Assembly: GCA_014904985.1 (NCBI GenBank)
Contig: MU129034.1
Location: forward strand, 70,137 to 134,136
Source: Hydnum rufescens UP504
Lineage: Eukaryota; Basidiomycota; Agaricomycetes; Cantharellales; Hydnaceae
Reading direction: 5' to 3'
Length of the DNA stretch: 64,000 nucleotides
The notes beneath the pieces were generated by a model, which had not been told where the DNA came from, made no database searches, and was given only the letters and a program-made list of their open reading frames with translations. This document shows, piece by piece, positions 28,296 through 40,096 of the stretch; within the stretch, counting starts at the first letter, position 1, and every line of letters begins with the position of its first letter. The translations under genes and the position numbers were made by a program.

Positions 28296-30139
28296 ATGAG
28301 AACACAACACGCAATTCACGCGCTTCAAAATTTCCCCGTCTGGTCTGTTGGCTTTATCTCTGATACCCGACTTGTGCTTGGGGGCGGGGGAGGTTCAGGA
28401 CGTTCTGGTGTGAAGAACAAGCTGGTGCATATGCTTTGACCTGTCCACCGTATGCGAGCTCCTCACTCCATGGAGTCCTACTCGCAAATAGCGTTTATAT
28501 GAAATTCAAGATCAAGGGAACGTGATAGAACTTATCAACGAGAGCGAGCTCGAGAGAGATGAAGATGCTCCCATGACGATGGCGGTTCATCCCACGGTGT
28601 GTCCCATACTCCAAGTCCTCCAATATTTTTGTTGACCATCGGATGTGCGCTGTGGCCAGGATGGCGCTCTTGTTTGCGGCGTCAATTCAAGTATAGAATC
28701 CCTGCAGAAAGGGACCAATGAACATTGTCGTTTATATGTCGTTCGTGATAACACGTTGAGTCCAGTTGTCATTCCTTGTGCGACGAGATGACCAAATGTG
28801 GGCCCTTTTCCCTCCCCTTTCCCCCTTAGTCTACAATTGGAGCGAAAACAACAAACCATTTCTCCCGGCGCTTTAGAGACATACCAAGTACGATTGAGGG
28901 TCCTGCTCTCTCATATCGTCTGGGACTGAACTCCAATGTGTTGCAGAACGTCACAACGTTCTCAAAAGATTTTAATTTGATAGCCGTGGGGAGCACCGAT
29001 AATGAGGTAAAGCGCTGGTAACTTGTGGCATCTCGGGCTGCATCTTGATCATTCTAAATTCATAGGTAGTAGTGCTATCGTACCCTTCGCTCTCCGTAGT
29101 GGCAACGCCTTTCCACATTCCATCAGGACAATTGTACGGCCTCGATTTCTCCCCTTCCTCCGTCAGTACAAATCCATCGTGGAATTATTTTCTTTATTTT
29201 GACATCAAGTCACGATAGTTGCTCATCACCACAGACACGATGTTGTACATGATATCATTGCCATTGAAAATTGCTGCCAAAGACCAGGAGGGGTCTGAAG
29301 ATGAGCCCCACGAAGTGAAGTTACCAGAACTCGAAATAGAGCAGCAAATCCCCCTTCCGCCACTAGATGTTTTAGGGGGCAAAGGGGATCGTGGAGCCGT
29401 CCGCGTGTTCCGTGCCGGGCGGTCAGATCTCTTTGCCTTTCTGTGCCGCGCAATACTAAAATGGTACATATAGCTTCAACCCGCTGCAATCAGAGACGAT
29501 GTATACTGTAATCAATAGTGCCCCGCCGTCTGGACGTTCGCGAAATTTGAAGGCAGTAGAACGCAAGTCGTATTTGGTCCGATGGGAACGAGCCACCACT
29601 GGTGCAGGGGATCAGGGAAATCCCGGAAAAGGACCTGGCATTTCAAGAAGGCGAGAAATATTGGTAAGAGGGCTATCACAGTGTTTGACATTAGGTGAGC
29701 TATTCCAAGAATGTGGTGATCTTTGGACTGACATTATTGCTTCGAAGTGAAAGTGGGAAACTGTTAGCATATGGTGCATCGGATGCTTCAGTTGGAGTCC
29801 TTGATGCGCGCACACTCGCGGTGCGCCAGATGACGATCCGCGAAAGCGTTGGGACTAAATATGTCGTCTTCAGCCGCTACTCACTATCCTCAAGGCACAC
29901 GATTTTCCCCCGACGGCCCTGCAGTTCAATCCGCGATCCTCATTGCTGGTATCGGGAAGCGCGGATGCTTCTGTACGGGTGATGGTGATCCCCATGACAT
30001 TTTCCTCGTGTAGGCTATGATGCTCCTACTTCTTACTGGCCGTTACTTATGTTTTGCGACAGCGCCGGCACAGACACTTGTAGTCTTGTTGCTCACACTT
30101 TTGGTAGTGTTGATTGCGGTGCTCATAGTACGGGGTTAG
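28296..30139 (+). CDS. SEC12: SEC12-type ER guanine nucleotide exchange factor for Sar1
   Basis: Integral ER membrane WD40 protein that loads GTP on Sar1 to start COPII vesicle formation. Exons: 28,296-28,424, 28,492-28,596, 28,660-28,754, 28,877-29,006, 29,066-29,161, 29,219-29,421, 29,474-29,694, 29,748-29,820, 29,874-30,009 and 30,063-30,139. Landmarks: the K-loop LGGGGGSGRSGVKNKL, DEDAPMTMAVHP, VCGVNSSIESLQKG, IAVGSTDNE, FNPLQSETMYTVINS, LLAYGASDASVGVLDARTL, LKAHDFPPTALQFNP, LLVSGSADASVRV. The last exon is a pure transmembrane helix (TLVVLLLTLLVVLIAVLIV) two residues before the stop, as expected for the family. Inside exon 7, between the YLVRW stretch and TWHFKKARNIG (29,565-29,640), the frame shifts by one base. 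An extra intron (for example AA|GTCGTA...GGAAAAG) or an error could explain it. Confidence 0.88.
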
Positions 30140-30284
30140 CGGCCGGAACGCAGTTTAGACGGAGACAGCGGGGATTGCACGACAGGCTGTATCCGAAACT
30201 TGCGTCATTGAGACTCCGTTGGCTCTCCACCTTTGTAAACACAATACTGTCCGTACAGAAATTCAGGCCAGGACAGTGCAGCTC
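30140..30284. other. short intergenic gap SEC12 to kinase
   Basis: 145 bases between the SEC12 stop and the first candidate start of the kinase, in tandem orientation. It should carry the SEC12 polyadenylation region and the kinase promoter; no motif is evident. Confidence 0.4.
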
Positions 30285-32924
30285 ATGCCCACTGTGGACG
30301 ACGTGATGGATGCCTTCAAGAGTGCGTTTCGTGTTGCACACGCCAGCGACAAGCATAGCCTTGACTGTTCCATAGATCTTATTAGGCATGGCAAACATGC
30401 TCGAGCACCTGCCGCACAACCCGCGATTCCCGTCGTCTCACCCCTCGATCCGTCTTCTCTTACAAAACACCGCATTGGAAATCAACATCTGGAGCAAGAT
30501 CCGCCACGCGTGGAACATGGCGTACACCAACGACACCAGGACTACGAGGAGCAGGCCCAGCATCAACAGCAATTGTCCCACTTTCCCCCAGCTATCCTAT
30601 CTCCCCAGTCGACGCCCAAAGAGGCCGCAGAGTACATCGTCAAGGAAGAAAGGGAAGCGAAGAGCAAAATGCCAAATTATCCTGGTCTGGAGCAGTTCCA
30701 CTTGATCGAAAAGATGGGCGAGTACGTCGTATTTCGCTTGTCCGCATACATGACTTTAAGGACGATCGTGACCCTTTAGTGGTGCGTTCTCCAACGTCTA
30801 CAAAGCCACCGACCGGCGCAATGGTCAGAAAGTCGCTGGTAAGCGCGGATCCAAGTCCTGGTGCCCTCGCCCTCTGACGTTACCTCTTTCCCCCATTTAC
30901 AGTCAAAGTGGTGCACAAGTACGAGCTTAATTCATCCCAGGTAAGACGGTTACCCCATTGAATAGCAGTTGTTGTGGCGACCCCCAATGCTTCGATGTGA
31001 CGAGTCTTCATCATCTTTCATTGCATACTGATCTGGGTCCTCTATTTCACCCTATTCTCCTACACGCGTCGCACTCTCATCCTTAGGCCGGTAGCAAACA
31101 CTTGAACGAAAAATTCAAGAAAAGGCCGCGGGTTACCGAGGTGAGGGATGCGACGCCATGTGCCTTCTTTTCCTCCTTTCTTTAAGGCACGCCCTCTCCG
31201 ACCTGGTTTTTATGTACCGTCCATGTCCACCTGGTCCGATTGTGTTGGATCACACTTGCTGTACTGGCCAAATCGATGGCTGACTGGGGAGCTGATTCGA
31301 ATCTTCTATTTCTTCTTAGCGGACCAATATCCTCAAAGAAGTCCAGATCATGCGCGGGAACAATCATCCGTCGATCGTCAAATTACTGTCTTTTTCTGAA
31401 TCAGAAGAACATTTCTACCTTGTCTTGGAGCGTGAGGCCTTTGTTCTTTCTCCGGCCGTCTTTCTTTGTTTCTTATTTGTCGTCACATAGTCATGGAAGG
31501 AGGGGAGCTCTTTCATCAGATGTGTGTCATGCGGCCTATGTGCCCTTTTCTATTGGGTTGACGTTGTATTCCACAATAGTGTCAAGTTGACCTATTTCAG
31601 CGAAAATCTAGCCAGGCATGTCATACTCCAAGTTGCGCATGGGATTCGTTACCTGCATGAGGAACGAGGTGTGGTGCATCGGTGGGTCGAATTCCCTTGT
31701 TCTAAAGCTGTATGCGGCTCATAAGCGGTTTATCCCCTCATCCACAGGGACATTAAGCCAGAAAACCTTCTTTTCGAACGCATCCCACTTATTCCATCCC
31801 GTACACCTGTCCGCCGACAATATGATGAAGATAAGCTTGACGAAGGCGAATTCATCCCCGGTCGAGGAGGGGGCGAGATCGGCCGCGTCAAAATCGCGGA
31901 TTTCGGTTTGAGCAAAATAGTTTGGAGCGAGGACACGGCAACACCGTGCGGCACAGTCGGATATACAGCACCCGAGATCGTCAAGGATGAGCGATACAGC
32001 AAGAGCGTCGACATGTGGGCCCTCGGATGTGTGCTCTATACTCTACTCTGCGGGTTCCCTCCGTTCTACGATGAGAGCATCACTGTCCTTACGGAAAAGG
32101 TTGCCAAAGGCCATTATACCTTCCTCGAGCCTTGGTGGAACGAAATCAGTCTCTCGGGCAAGTTTTGCTATGATTTAAATCACATCGATTGGGCTGACTT
32201 GAGGTGGCTGGTATAGCCAAGAATCTCATTACCCATTTGTTATGCGTTGATCCTGCAGAGCGATACAGCATCGATGAATTCCTTGCACACCCATGGTGTC
32301 ATGCTGCGCCTGCACCCCCACCTGCACCCACTCCCGCTGTAGACCGACCATATAATGCACCTCTAGACTCTCCTTTATTAGATTCCGTACGACGTGTGCG
32401 CCCAGAAGGGCGCTCGCCGGGTCTTTCCACGACTGAAGGAGACGTTCGATGTGACGTATGCCGTGCACCGCATGGAGGAAGAAGGCGCTCGACGACATGC
32501 ATATAATGGTCTGAGGGGTGCAGGTGCTCGTGGGTTCCTACACGAGTTGAACGAGGATGATGAAGAGGAGGAGGCGATGTATGAGCGCTCTCTCGTCGAG
32601 AATGCAAGGCGGAGGCAAGATATCTATCATCAGGAGCAGCAGGTGGTTGATGCGTCTGCGGTTCCCAATGGTTCCAGTGCGTATGACGGGCGCGCGGGAG
32701 CACGAGACCTCGGGGGTATGTGGCAACCGCGGGGGAGGCAGCTCGTCAGCACCAGGGTAAAGCGCGCACACGGGGGGTTCGAACTCGACATGGCCGGAGC
32801 CACGCTTCTTGGGAGAAGACATCGTAGGGCAGGCGAACCTAGTCCTTTGCATCATGGTCTCGTGGCTGACGAGGCAGAATACCCGAATACTCCATCCAGC
32901 CCTATGTCTGGTCTCGAAACCTGA
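30285..32924 (+). CDS. RCK2/Srk1-type serine/threonine protein kinase
   Basis: CaMK-group kinase of the Rck2/Srk1 type, whose members act below stress MAP kinases. Exons: 30,285-30,721, 30,780-30,838, 30,903-30,940, 31,087-31,140, 31,320-31,431, 31,491-31,521, 31,580-31,681, 31,748-32,157 and 32,217-32,924. Motifs: GDGAFSNVYKA, catalytic lysine in VAVKVVHKYEL, LELMEGGELFHQ, VVHRDIKPENLL, KIADFGLSK, CGTVGYTAPEIV, DMWALGCVLYTLLCGFPPF, LCVDPAERYSIDEFLAHPW. Intron 8 has a GC donor (TCGG|GCAAGT). The tail FDVTYAVHRMEEEGARR is in another frame than the end of the kinase domain. Either a 52-base intron (GTACGA...CTGAAG, 32,387-32,438) or a one-base error near 32,431 explains it. The start is uncertain: frame 0 from 30,285 joins the kinase, but an alternative frame from ATG 30,388 also reads like protein. 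Confidence 0.88.
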
Positions 32925-33215
32925 TTTTCTGTTGTTCTCTGCCTTCCCCCGTTGCCTATTATTGTCACTCCATTTGTATGCCTGTATCGTTTCATTGCAT
33001 CGAGCACACAATATTACCTGGTGTGCGCTGCCCAAATTGAGCATGTAAAGGGCTCACGCTATAATTTGGTTCCGGTGGACTAGTATCTCCCTCTTCTTAA
33101 ACACCACCGGCTTTCCTTGCTACCACATCCTGCTGTTGCTCTACTATTCCCTGGTTGAGTACAGCGCCCGACGACGTGCATCTGATCTATTCCGGGCTCT
33201 TCTCCCTCTCCCTAT
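32925..33215. other. intergenic, kinase to SUR1-type gene
   Basis: 291 bases, tandem orientation. The end is pyrimidine-rich just before the next ATG, as in many basidiomycete promoters. No gene. Confidence 0.4.
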
Positions 33216-35077
33216 ATGGCGCGCAGTAAGGGGCTGGTAATCTTTCTTACCGTCTTGGCAGTTCTCCTCGGTGGCACCGTTATCGTTCTGTCGACTATAT
33301 CCTATCACCTTGCCATAGATGCAACTGCATACCTCACAGAAACTGAGGTCCCACCTTCAGCAGGCGCCACCAACTCGACAGCGACGAAAGACCGTGAGCG
33401 GATACCTCGTATCCTTCACCAGACATGGAAAACAGAGCAGCTGCCAGATCGTTGGAAAGCTGTCTCCCAGACGTGCCGCGATATAATGCCTGAGTAGTAC
33501 GTTGCCGTCTCATTTTGTCCCACTTTGGGATTTGATCAGAGTGCCTCCATCCGAACCTGACGCTCGGAATTCATTGGCTTTGTAGTGAATATATGCTGTG
33601 GACAGACAAAGGGTCCCGCGACTTCATTGCCAGGGAGTACAGCTGGTTTCTTCCCACATTTGATGGATACAAATATCCGATCCAGCGTGCCGACGCGATA
33701 CGGTACTTCGTCCTCCATTATTATGGCGGTATCTACCTCGACTTGGATGTTGGATGTCTGAGACCCCTCGATCCCCTTCTCACCTACCCTGTCATTCTGG
33801 CCAAGACGATTCCAGTGGGCGTATCCAACGACCTCATGTTCTCAGCAAAAGAACACCCGTTCATGGCGCAGACCATTCACAACCTAATTACTTTCGATCA
33901 CAACTGGATTCTGAACTATCCCACTGTGATGTTCTCCACGGGTCCCATGTTTGTGTCTGCGCAGTACGGGCTCTACACTGCCTCACACCCAGCGTCAAGC
34001 ACCGCCCCCGGTGGTGAAGTCCGCATTCTCTCCAAGGCCCTGTACGGAAAGAATGCCAAGCCTGGGGAAGCTCCGCACGCCTTCTTTTCGCACCACTACG
34101 GAAGCAGCTGGCACGCAGACGACGCCGCCTTTATCACCTTCCTTGGTACGTGGGGGAGAATCCTCATGAGGATCGGGATCGTGGTGTTGGTTCTCGGGTT
34201 GTTGCGCGTGTATTGGGTGAAGCGTGGTTCGCATGGTGGAATACGTAGACGATGGATATCGGCAAGGCACGACTTATGGCCTCTTCGATTCGACCACCTT
34301 AGACATCGAAGCACCCCCAGTGGCGAGAGCGTCGACCTTGGATACTTTTCTTATTCCTCATCCACGCCAGATACAACATCTCCGAATTCGCCAGACATCG
34401 GATTCTCTGATCCCACATCACCAAGCGACGGTACACATTTGTCCCTTCTTCCCATTTCATTCGATACATCCCCCGGCTCTCCGGCTCCGTCGTCTACTTC
34501 GACCCCCCCTGAAATGCCAGACCGTCCGACAGCTACGGTTGCTGATGTATTTAGACGTGCAGGGACGTGGGTCGTTGGGGTTCCAACATACTTCAGCTCT
34601 AGTCGCTCGGCACGTCGTGGACTCAGAGATGCTGCTGCTGCGTATTCGCGACTCGGTCGCGGCCGGTCACGGAGCAATCTGCCAGCACACACCAGGGGTG
34701 GAAGTGACAGCGTGGTTACTCTCCTGCCCGCGATCTTCACACCTGCACCGAGCACTTCTTCAGATCCAATGAGTGCGAGAAGGGAGAGGCACTTCCGGAG
34801 TGCGAAAGCTGAAGAAGCGGGATTCAATCTCCCCGTTAGTGATGATCTAGGATCTGGGAGAGCAGGGAGTTCAGAAGGTCGCCCGGGGACCCCATTAGAG
34901 TCACGCTATTCGAATTTCCGCCCTGAGCTTGCCCATCCTAGCCCGTTGCTGATTGATCCCCTCGGAGGGTCGGATGTGCGCACGACGCGCAGTGCGAGTG
35001 CAAGCATGGCAGAGGGCTTGCCTCCCCCTTATCGTTCATCAGGTGGCCGTTCTCCATCCCACGAACGGAATCCTTAG
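33216..35077 (+). CDS. mannosyl-inositolphosphoceramide synthase catalytic subunit, SUR1/CSH1-type (GT32)
   Basis: Golgi glycosyltransferase that transfers mannose from GDP-mannose to inositol phosphorylceramide. Two exons (33,216-33,493 and 33,586-35,077, intron 92 bases) give 589 aa. An N-terminal signal-anchor (VIFLTVLAVLLGGTVIVL) is followed by the GT32 entry motif IPRILHQTWKTEQLPDRW. Then come MLWTDKGSRDF, YPIQRADAIRYFVLHYYGGI and the metal-binding YLDLDVGC (DxD). Next are TGPMFVS and HHYGSSWHADD, then a second membrane span (IGIVVLVLGLLRVYWV). The last 270 residues are low-complexity Ser/Pro and longer than in yeast Sur1. The split codon GA|T is confirmed by reading straight into DEYMLW. 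Confidence 0.9.
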
Positions 35078-36919
35078 CCTTCACTTCCCTCCCTCCAATC
35101 GTATCGTGATGATCCGGCAGCATTCTTCTCCCCTCCGTGCTTGATCTGGCATTGCCATTCGTATCGGGCTCCTGCTACTATATTATCGTTGTCTCGTACT
35201 GGACAATTCTACCTGAATGTTGCTCCGTCATCCTCGAGCGAAATTATCTAGGCAGCCTATTGTAATCGTCCTAACATTCCTTTTCACACCACCATCGTTT
35301 GCATGCAACCATGTCAGTTGAAAACAAAAAAATTACAGTATACCGCTTCCTTTCCGTTATTCCACTTTCGCCTAGATATGCATATTTAAAGATATATTTC
35401 CTTCCTCGGTCAGTCTGGGTGCTTTTTAGGGGCTGGTAGCCAGCGCCTCCGGGACAAAGTACGAAAGATACGCGCTCCGATAATCGATGTCGGCCTGTCA
35501 CACCATTCCCAGCATGTCGAAAAAATAGGGATGGTAGCACGACGTGATTGTACACAAGATCCACCCACTACGAAGTGATGGAGGACCAAGCGAATTTAGA
35601 TGGTTTGATTGCAACCACAAAGAGTGAATCCCGACCACGAAAGTGTGAAGCAGACACCGCGCAAGTGAGGGTTCTATGTAGTATTGGATACGGTATCTCA
35701 AGTCGAAGGGTCTCGACTCTCGAGGTCTGCGGTCATCATTATTTTTGTTTTTCTCTTCCGTATCTGCTACAATACCCCCTGAACCTTCGGTCCTGGCAGC
35801 TATTCACCATCCTCAAAGAGTGACGAGACACCGACGACTCCGGGGGGGTATGTGGCCCTAGGAGACGTTCAGGACCTGAATCTAGAAATAGGAGGAAGGA
35901 CGGTCCTGTCCGATAGAACGTCGTTATTCAGTGGATGGGATCAGGAGAGTAATAATTCCAATCGCAATTGATAGTGAGGAACAAAATTCCATATTCATTA
36001 TCTGGATAAGAACATGGGATATGGTTTCGGATCGAGGGTGTTCCCGAGGGCCACTTGACCCTATTGGCAACAGTGACATGTGGTAGCTGCGGAATGTTTG
36101 GAGTATCATGTAGTCCACTTTCCTCCATAAGGTGAGTGTCACCGATATCAACGAGTCCTCCTGCTTCTTGGAAATCAGAATGGGCTACAGGGACCTGGTG
36201 AGTGTATGTGGTAGGCGCCGCAACATTCATTGCCTTGCGCCTCTCACAAAATTGCTCGCTCGCTTCTTCCCCTGGGAGAGTCCTATCTCCAGGAAATTTG
36301 CATAGGTCCAAAAGATCAACAGATACATGGCCTGAAAGTGGGAAAAACGACATTTCTATCCCCTCGTCTCTGACGAGTTGCATGCGCGTCCATGGAAATC
36401 AAAGACCTTCAGCACCTTCTGCTTACCACATTTGGAGAGGTTTCAGGCACACGCAAGTTCGGCCGTATCCGGTCCGTGCGGGACAGCGCCTAGCCAGGCG
36501 CCCCGCCCTTTTGTGCCCCAAAGAGAGCGCTGGTGAGTCCTCAAGATCGATACCATATTGACGTTAATTTTTGGCATGCTGGATGTGGATTCTATTCATG
36601 GTCTGTGTATTTACATCGATGTTGAAATATCGCCGTCAGTTAGCATGTTTGAGACATGGAATGCAACACCCAATATTAGGAACGGCAGGCAGGCAGTTCC
36701 CTCAGAGCCGACGGTTAGCCAGAACATCGAGAATAGGAGAACTCAATCGTGACGCGAACGACATTCACATGATGGCGCGTAAATGACATCTCGTGACCGT
36801 AAAGACGCGCTCAATGTTCGATCGGACGAGGAACTTAGAATCGTGAATAACAATATTGCAGGAAATAGAATAGACAAGAGGCCCAAGTGATCGCACTCTC
36901 CAACAACACATCCGATGAA
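35078..36919. other. intergenic with an unsupported minus-strand ORF
   Basis: About 1.8 kb with no gene I recognise. The longest ORF is minus 36,383-35,928 (151 codons), without family motifs, signal peptide or flanking splice evidence. It could be a lineage-specific gene or chance. A short plus ORF at 36,391 (34 codons, MEIKDLQHLLLTTFGEVSG) overlaps its start. Confidence 0.5.
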
Positions 36920-37856
36920 TCAATCATATTCGTCGTCTTCATTGAGCTTGCGCTTGTCCCCGATTTGTGGCGCACCATTGTTAGTGGTCGAAGGAGCGGC
37001 CCCCGACGCGGCTGCAGCGACATATGTTTGAATGTCGACCATTTCCACATCGTCATCATCGTTCTCATCCTCTTCCTCTCCGTCATCGTCAAACAAACCA
37101 TTTCCACCATCTCCAGAGTCATCTTCACTCCCGTCAGCAGCACCCCCCTCATCATCCCCTTCTGACATACGGATCCCGGCAGACAGCGCGAGAACATCGG
37201 TATCAGTCCCTAACGTTGGGGCAGAGACGGAGTCATCAGCAGTAGCTGGGAGAGACGCTGTTTCTGCCGCCGGTTTCGTATCCTCTTCCATTTGGTCGTC
37301 AACCTCGTCTTCATCATCTTCAGGGACATCCACAATATCCTGGGGAGGTGGTTTATTGGGTACTAGGTCAAAGTCTACCGCTGTCAGGCAGTGTTTGGCG
37401 GGTGGAAGTCGAACACCATAAGTTTCTGATATTGGGGGTAAAGGCTCCGAGTTCGTGCGGTAGGCCAAGGAAAGTAAATGCTAGTATATTTGTGGAGATC
37501 AATGGGGTTTCCTTGAAGATTAGACGAGCTACATTACTTCTTTGGGCACTCGACCACCAAATTCCCAGCCGACGCGAGACTGGACAGCAAGAATAACATC
37601 ATCCGTCTGGACGGACCCCGCTCTTCCTGCATGGTCTGCATACACCAGAGCGTCGCCTAAGACTTGAGCAGTGTATCCTATCGGAGCGCACGGCGGTTTA
37701 AAAGTGGATTGCCCAATTATATACTATCAGCTCACGATGAGCGAACTCTAAGAGTTGTTGAAGGACCGCAGGGTGAGCGTCAGATATAGCAGGAGAAGAT
37801 GCAAGCAAGAGGGCGATGAGTCTTGCATCTCTTGGAAGCGTATCATGAGCAGACAT
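36920..37856 (-). CDS. TAF9: TFIID/SAGA subunit TAF9
   Basis: Histone-fold subunit shared by TFIID and SAGA, pairing with TAF6. Exons 37,736-37,856, 37,538-37,677 and 36,920-37,480 give 273 aa in frame. The histone fold is LPRDARLIALLLASSPAIS, QQLLEFAHRYTAQVLGDAL, VYADHAGRAG and the last helix VILAVQSRVGWEF. The TAF9 signature then follows: LPPISETYGVRLPPAKHCLTA then VDFDLVPNKPPP. The C-terminal third is very acidic (runs of D/E) and ends with a lysine patch KRKLNEDDEYD. The gene is divergent from the NIPA-type transporter. Confidence 0.92.
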
Positions 37857-37951
37857 GTATTACGAAGTGTTGGCGGCGGAAACAGCCGACCCTCTCTGCT
37901 GAAATTCTGAATACACTTCGTTGCTTGAGCCCCAGCGTATTTCGCTGACCG
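37857..37951. promoter_or_regulatory. divergent promoter of TAF9 and NIPA-type gene
   Basis: 95 bases between opposite start codons (37,856 and 37,952). The assignment is by geometry; no motif is called. Confidence 0.55.
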
Positions 37952-40096
37952 ATGCCCCCTTCCACTTACAACCTCTCGAGCCTATTTGCCGAAGACGACG
38001 AACCGCCAAGGACCGCCTCACTGGTTGGCATTGCATTCGCGATCTCAGGAAATATTGTGATATCCTTGGCATTGAATGCACAAAAACTTGCGCATAGACG
38101 TATCGAAGAGGCTGGAACGAAGACCCCTCCGCGGAGACGTCCGTCTGACCCGTCATCCTCTGCGGACGATGTCTTGCTAAAACGATACCAATCTTCCCGC
38201 CTGTCAGGACAAAAAGCCCATCTCGATACCTCTCCTCTGAAGCCGCGCGGATCCTCTTTCGCTCGTTATGGTGCAGCGGTGTCATCACGACTTAACCCTC
38301 TGCGCCGTGCACGCGTACAAAACGATTCAGCACCTACTTCAGAACCACCGGAAGGTTCCGATCCGTCTCTATTGCACCCCGAACACGAGGAGTCTGAAGA
38401 CGAGGAACGGCCTCTAATCGGCAATGGAGGTATTGAAGAAGAAGATGAGGAGGGTCTTCGGGACTTCGACGAAGTATTGATGGATGCCGACGAAATACCA
38501 GAAGCAAAGAGTGAGTCTGCGTACCTCAAATCAAAATTATGGTAAGTATACTCCGGTCTACTATATTTTTGGCATCAAATATATGAATAAATCAGGTGGT
38601 TTGGTTTCGCCCTCATGAACATTGGGGAATTTGGGAATTTTTTGTCCTACGCATACGCCCCGTATGCATCTGACCGGATCTCTACTTGATGTCTCACGGC
38701 TTACACGACCTCTTTAGAGCGTCCGTGGTGGCTCCGCTCGGTGCAGTATGTCGTTCGAGGCCGTATTTCTTTCGATTCATACTGATGGTATCCTCAGTTC
38801 GCATTAATAGCGAACTGTTTGTTCGCACCATTGTTACTGAAGGAAAAATTCCGTCCAGTTCGCTTGTTTACCTCGGCTCGTGACATTGCTTCCTCTCATG
38901 GCTCACCTTACAGCGTGATGTGTTGGGGTTAGCATTATGTATCGTTGGCGTTGTTACAATTGTCCTTGCGAGCAAATCCTCGGATGTCAGAGTAAGCCGA
39001 TTGAATGAATTCTTCGACGGATTGCGTCGCTCTCGCTCATATTTCTGTAGCTCGATCCAGATGGCCTGATCCACGCCGTTAGTCAGAGACTTTTTATCGT
39101 TTACTCAGTAGTGTGCATCATTCTGGCCAGTATACTGGCTCTTCTTTCGGACCGGCCTGTGGGACACCAGCATGTCTGGATAGATCTTGGTCTTTGCGCT
39201 CTCTTTGGTAGGTGCGCCCTTTCCCAGTTACCGGATTTTGGACCTAACGTAAGGCACCAGGCGGCTATACTGTGCTGTCGACGAAAGGCATAAGCACTCT
39301 AGTAAGCCTAGAGTGGATCCAGATATACAGATATTGGATTACATACCCGATTTTGCTGGTCCGCCGATGCTCTGTGCGTTTGTGGAGGAAGATGATTTAT
39401 TATTATTTCATACAGGTCCTCATCGCGACAGGAGTCGGCCAGATCAGGTACCTGAATCGCGCTTTGATGAAATTTGACAGTAAAGTTGTGATACCAACGC
39501 AATTTGTACTGTTCAACTTTACTGCTATTGTGGGAAGTGCTGTCCTATATGGCGACTTCGATTCAATACCGTTCGAGCGAATGGTCATTTTCCTCTATGG
39601 ATGTGCGTCCACCTTCCTGGGAGTGTTCATCCTCGCGCAACCCTCCTCCTCAGACAGCAGAACGGGATCGCCATTGTTAAGACCAACACTGGACGGTCGA
39701 GGGCGTACAAACGCCTCATCACCGTCTCGACGGAATATAATTCCTGCACACTCGTATCCCTCACCGTCGTCTACGACACCATCAAGACCGACCACCCCTC
39801 TGCGGCCTAACGTATCATTATCAATACCCCCTTCCCGCCCGTCCCACGTTCTTCCTCTCCGGCCCCGCGCATCTTCAACGGGTCTGGGATTATCTCCGGC
39901 GGCTCAATATCTGCTTATCGGAAGTGGCTCGACCTCGCCCAATGTCTCGACGAGTTTGATGAATGGATCACCATTCGTTGTCTCCCCTTCTACTATACGA
40001 GGAGGGCAGGCACCGCCTCAGCAGCCTCCAGTTCAATCACAAGCGCCATCCCTCTCGCGGTCGCAGAGCTATCGGGAAAGCGATGGCCGGGCTTAG
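37952..40096 (+). CDS. NIPA-family magnesium transporter-like membrane protein
   Basis: Multi-span membrane protein of the NIPA family (animal members are proposed Mg2+ transporters). Exons: 37,952-38,541, 38,596-38,661, 38,718-38,745, 38,798-38,857, 38,914-38,991, 39,051-39,207, 39,261-39,358 and 39,416-40,096, giving 585 aa in frame. The first span (LVGIAFAISGNIVISLALNAQKLAH) is followed by an unusual 130-residue acidic cytosolic insert. The typical core is then WWFGFALMNIGEFGNFLSYAY, ASVVAPLGAFALIANCLFAP, LGLALCIVGVVTIVLAS, GGYTVLSTKGIS, VGQIRYLNRALMKFDSKVV and PTQFVLFNFTAIVGSAVLY. The C-tail is Ser/Pro-rich. The last intron (39,359-39,415, 57 bases) keeps the frame open if retained. Confidence 0.88.

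Noticed and set aside
32299..33044. Minus-strand ORFs of 134 and 168 codons opposite the kinase tail
   Set aside because: The plus-strand frame continues the kinase C-terminus with family-like motifs; the antisense frames have none.
35928..36383. 151-codon minus-strand ORF in the 35-37 kb gap
   Set aside because: No recognised motif, no splice partners and no neighbour context. Kept only as a note in the gap entry.
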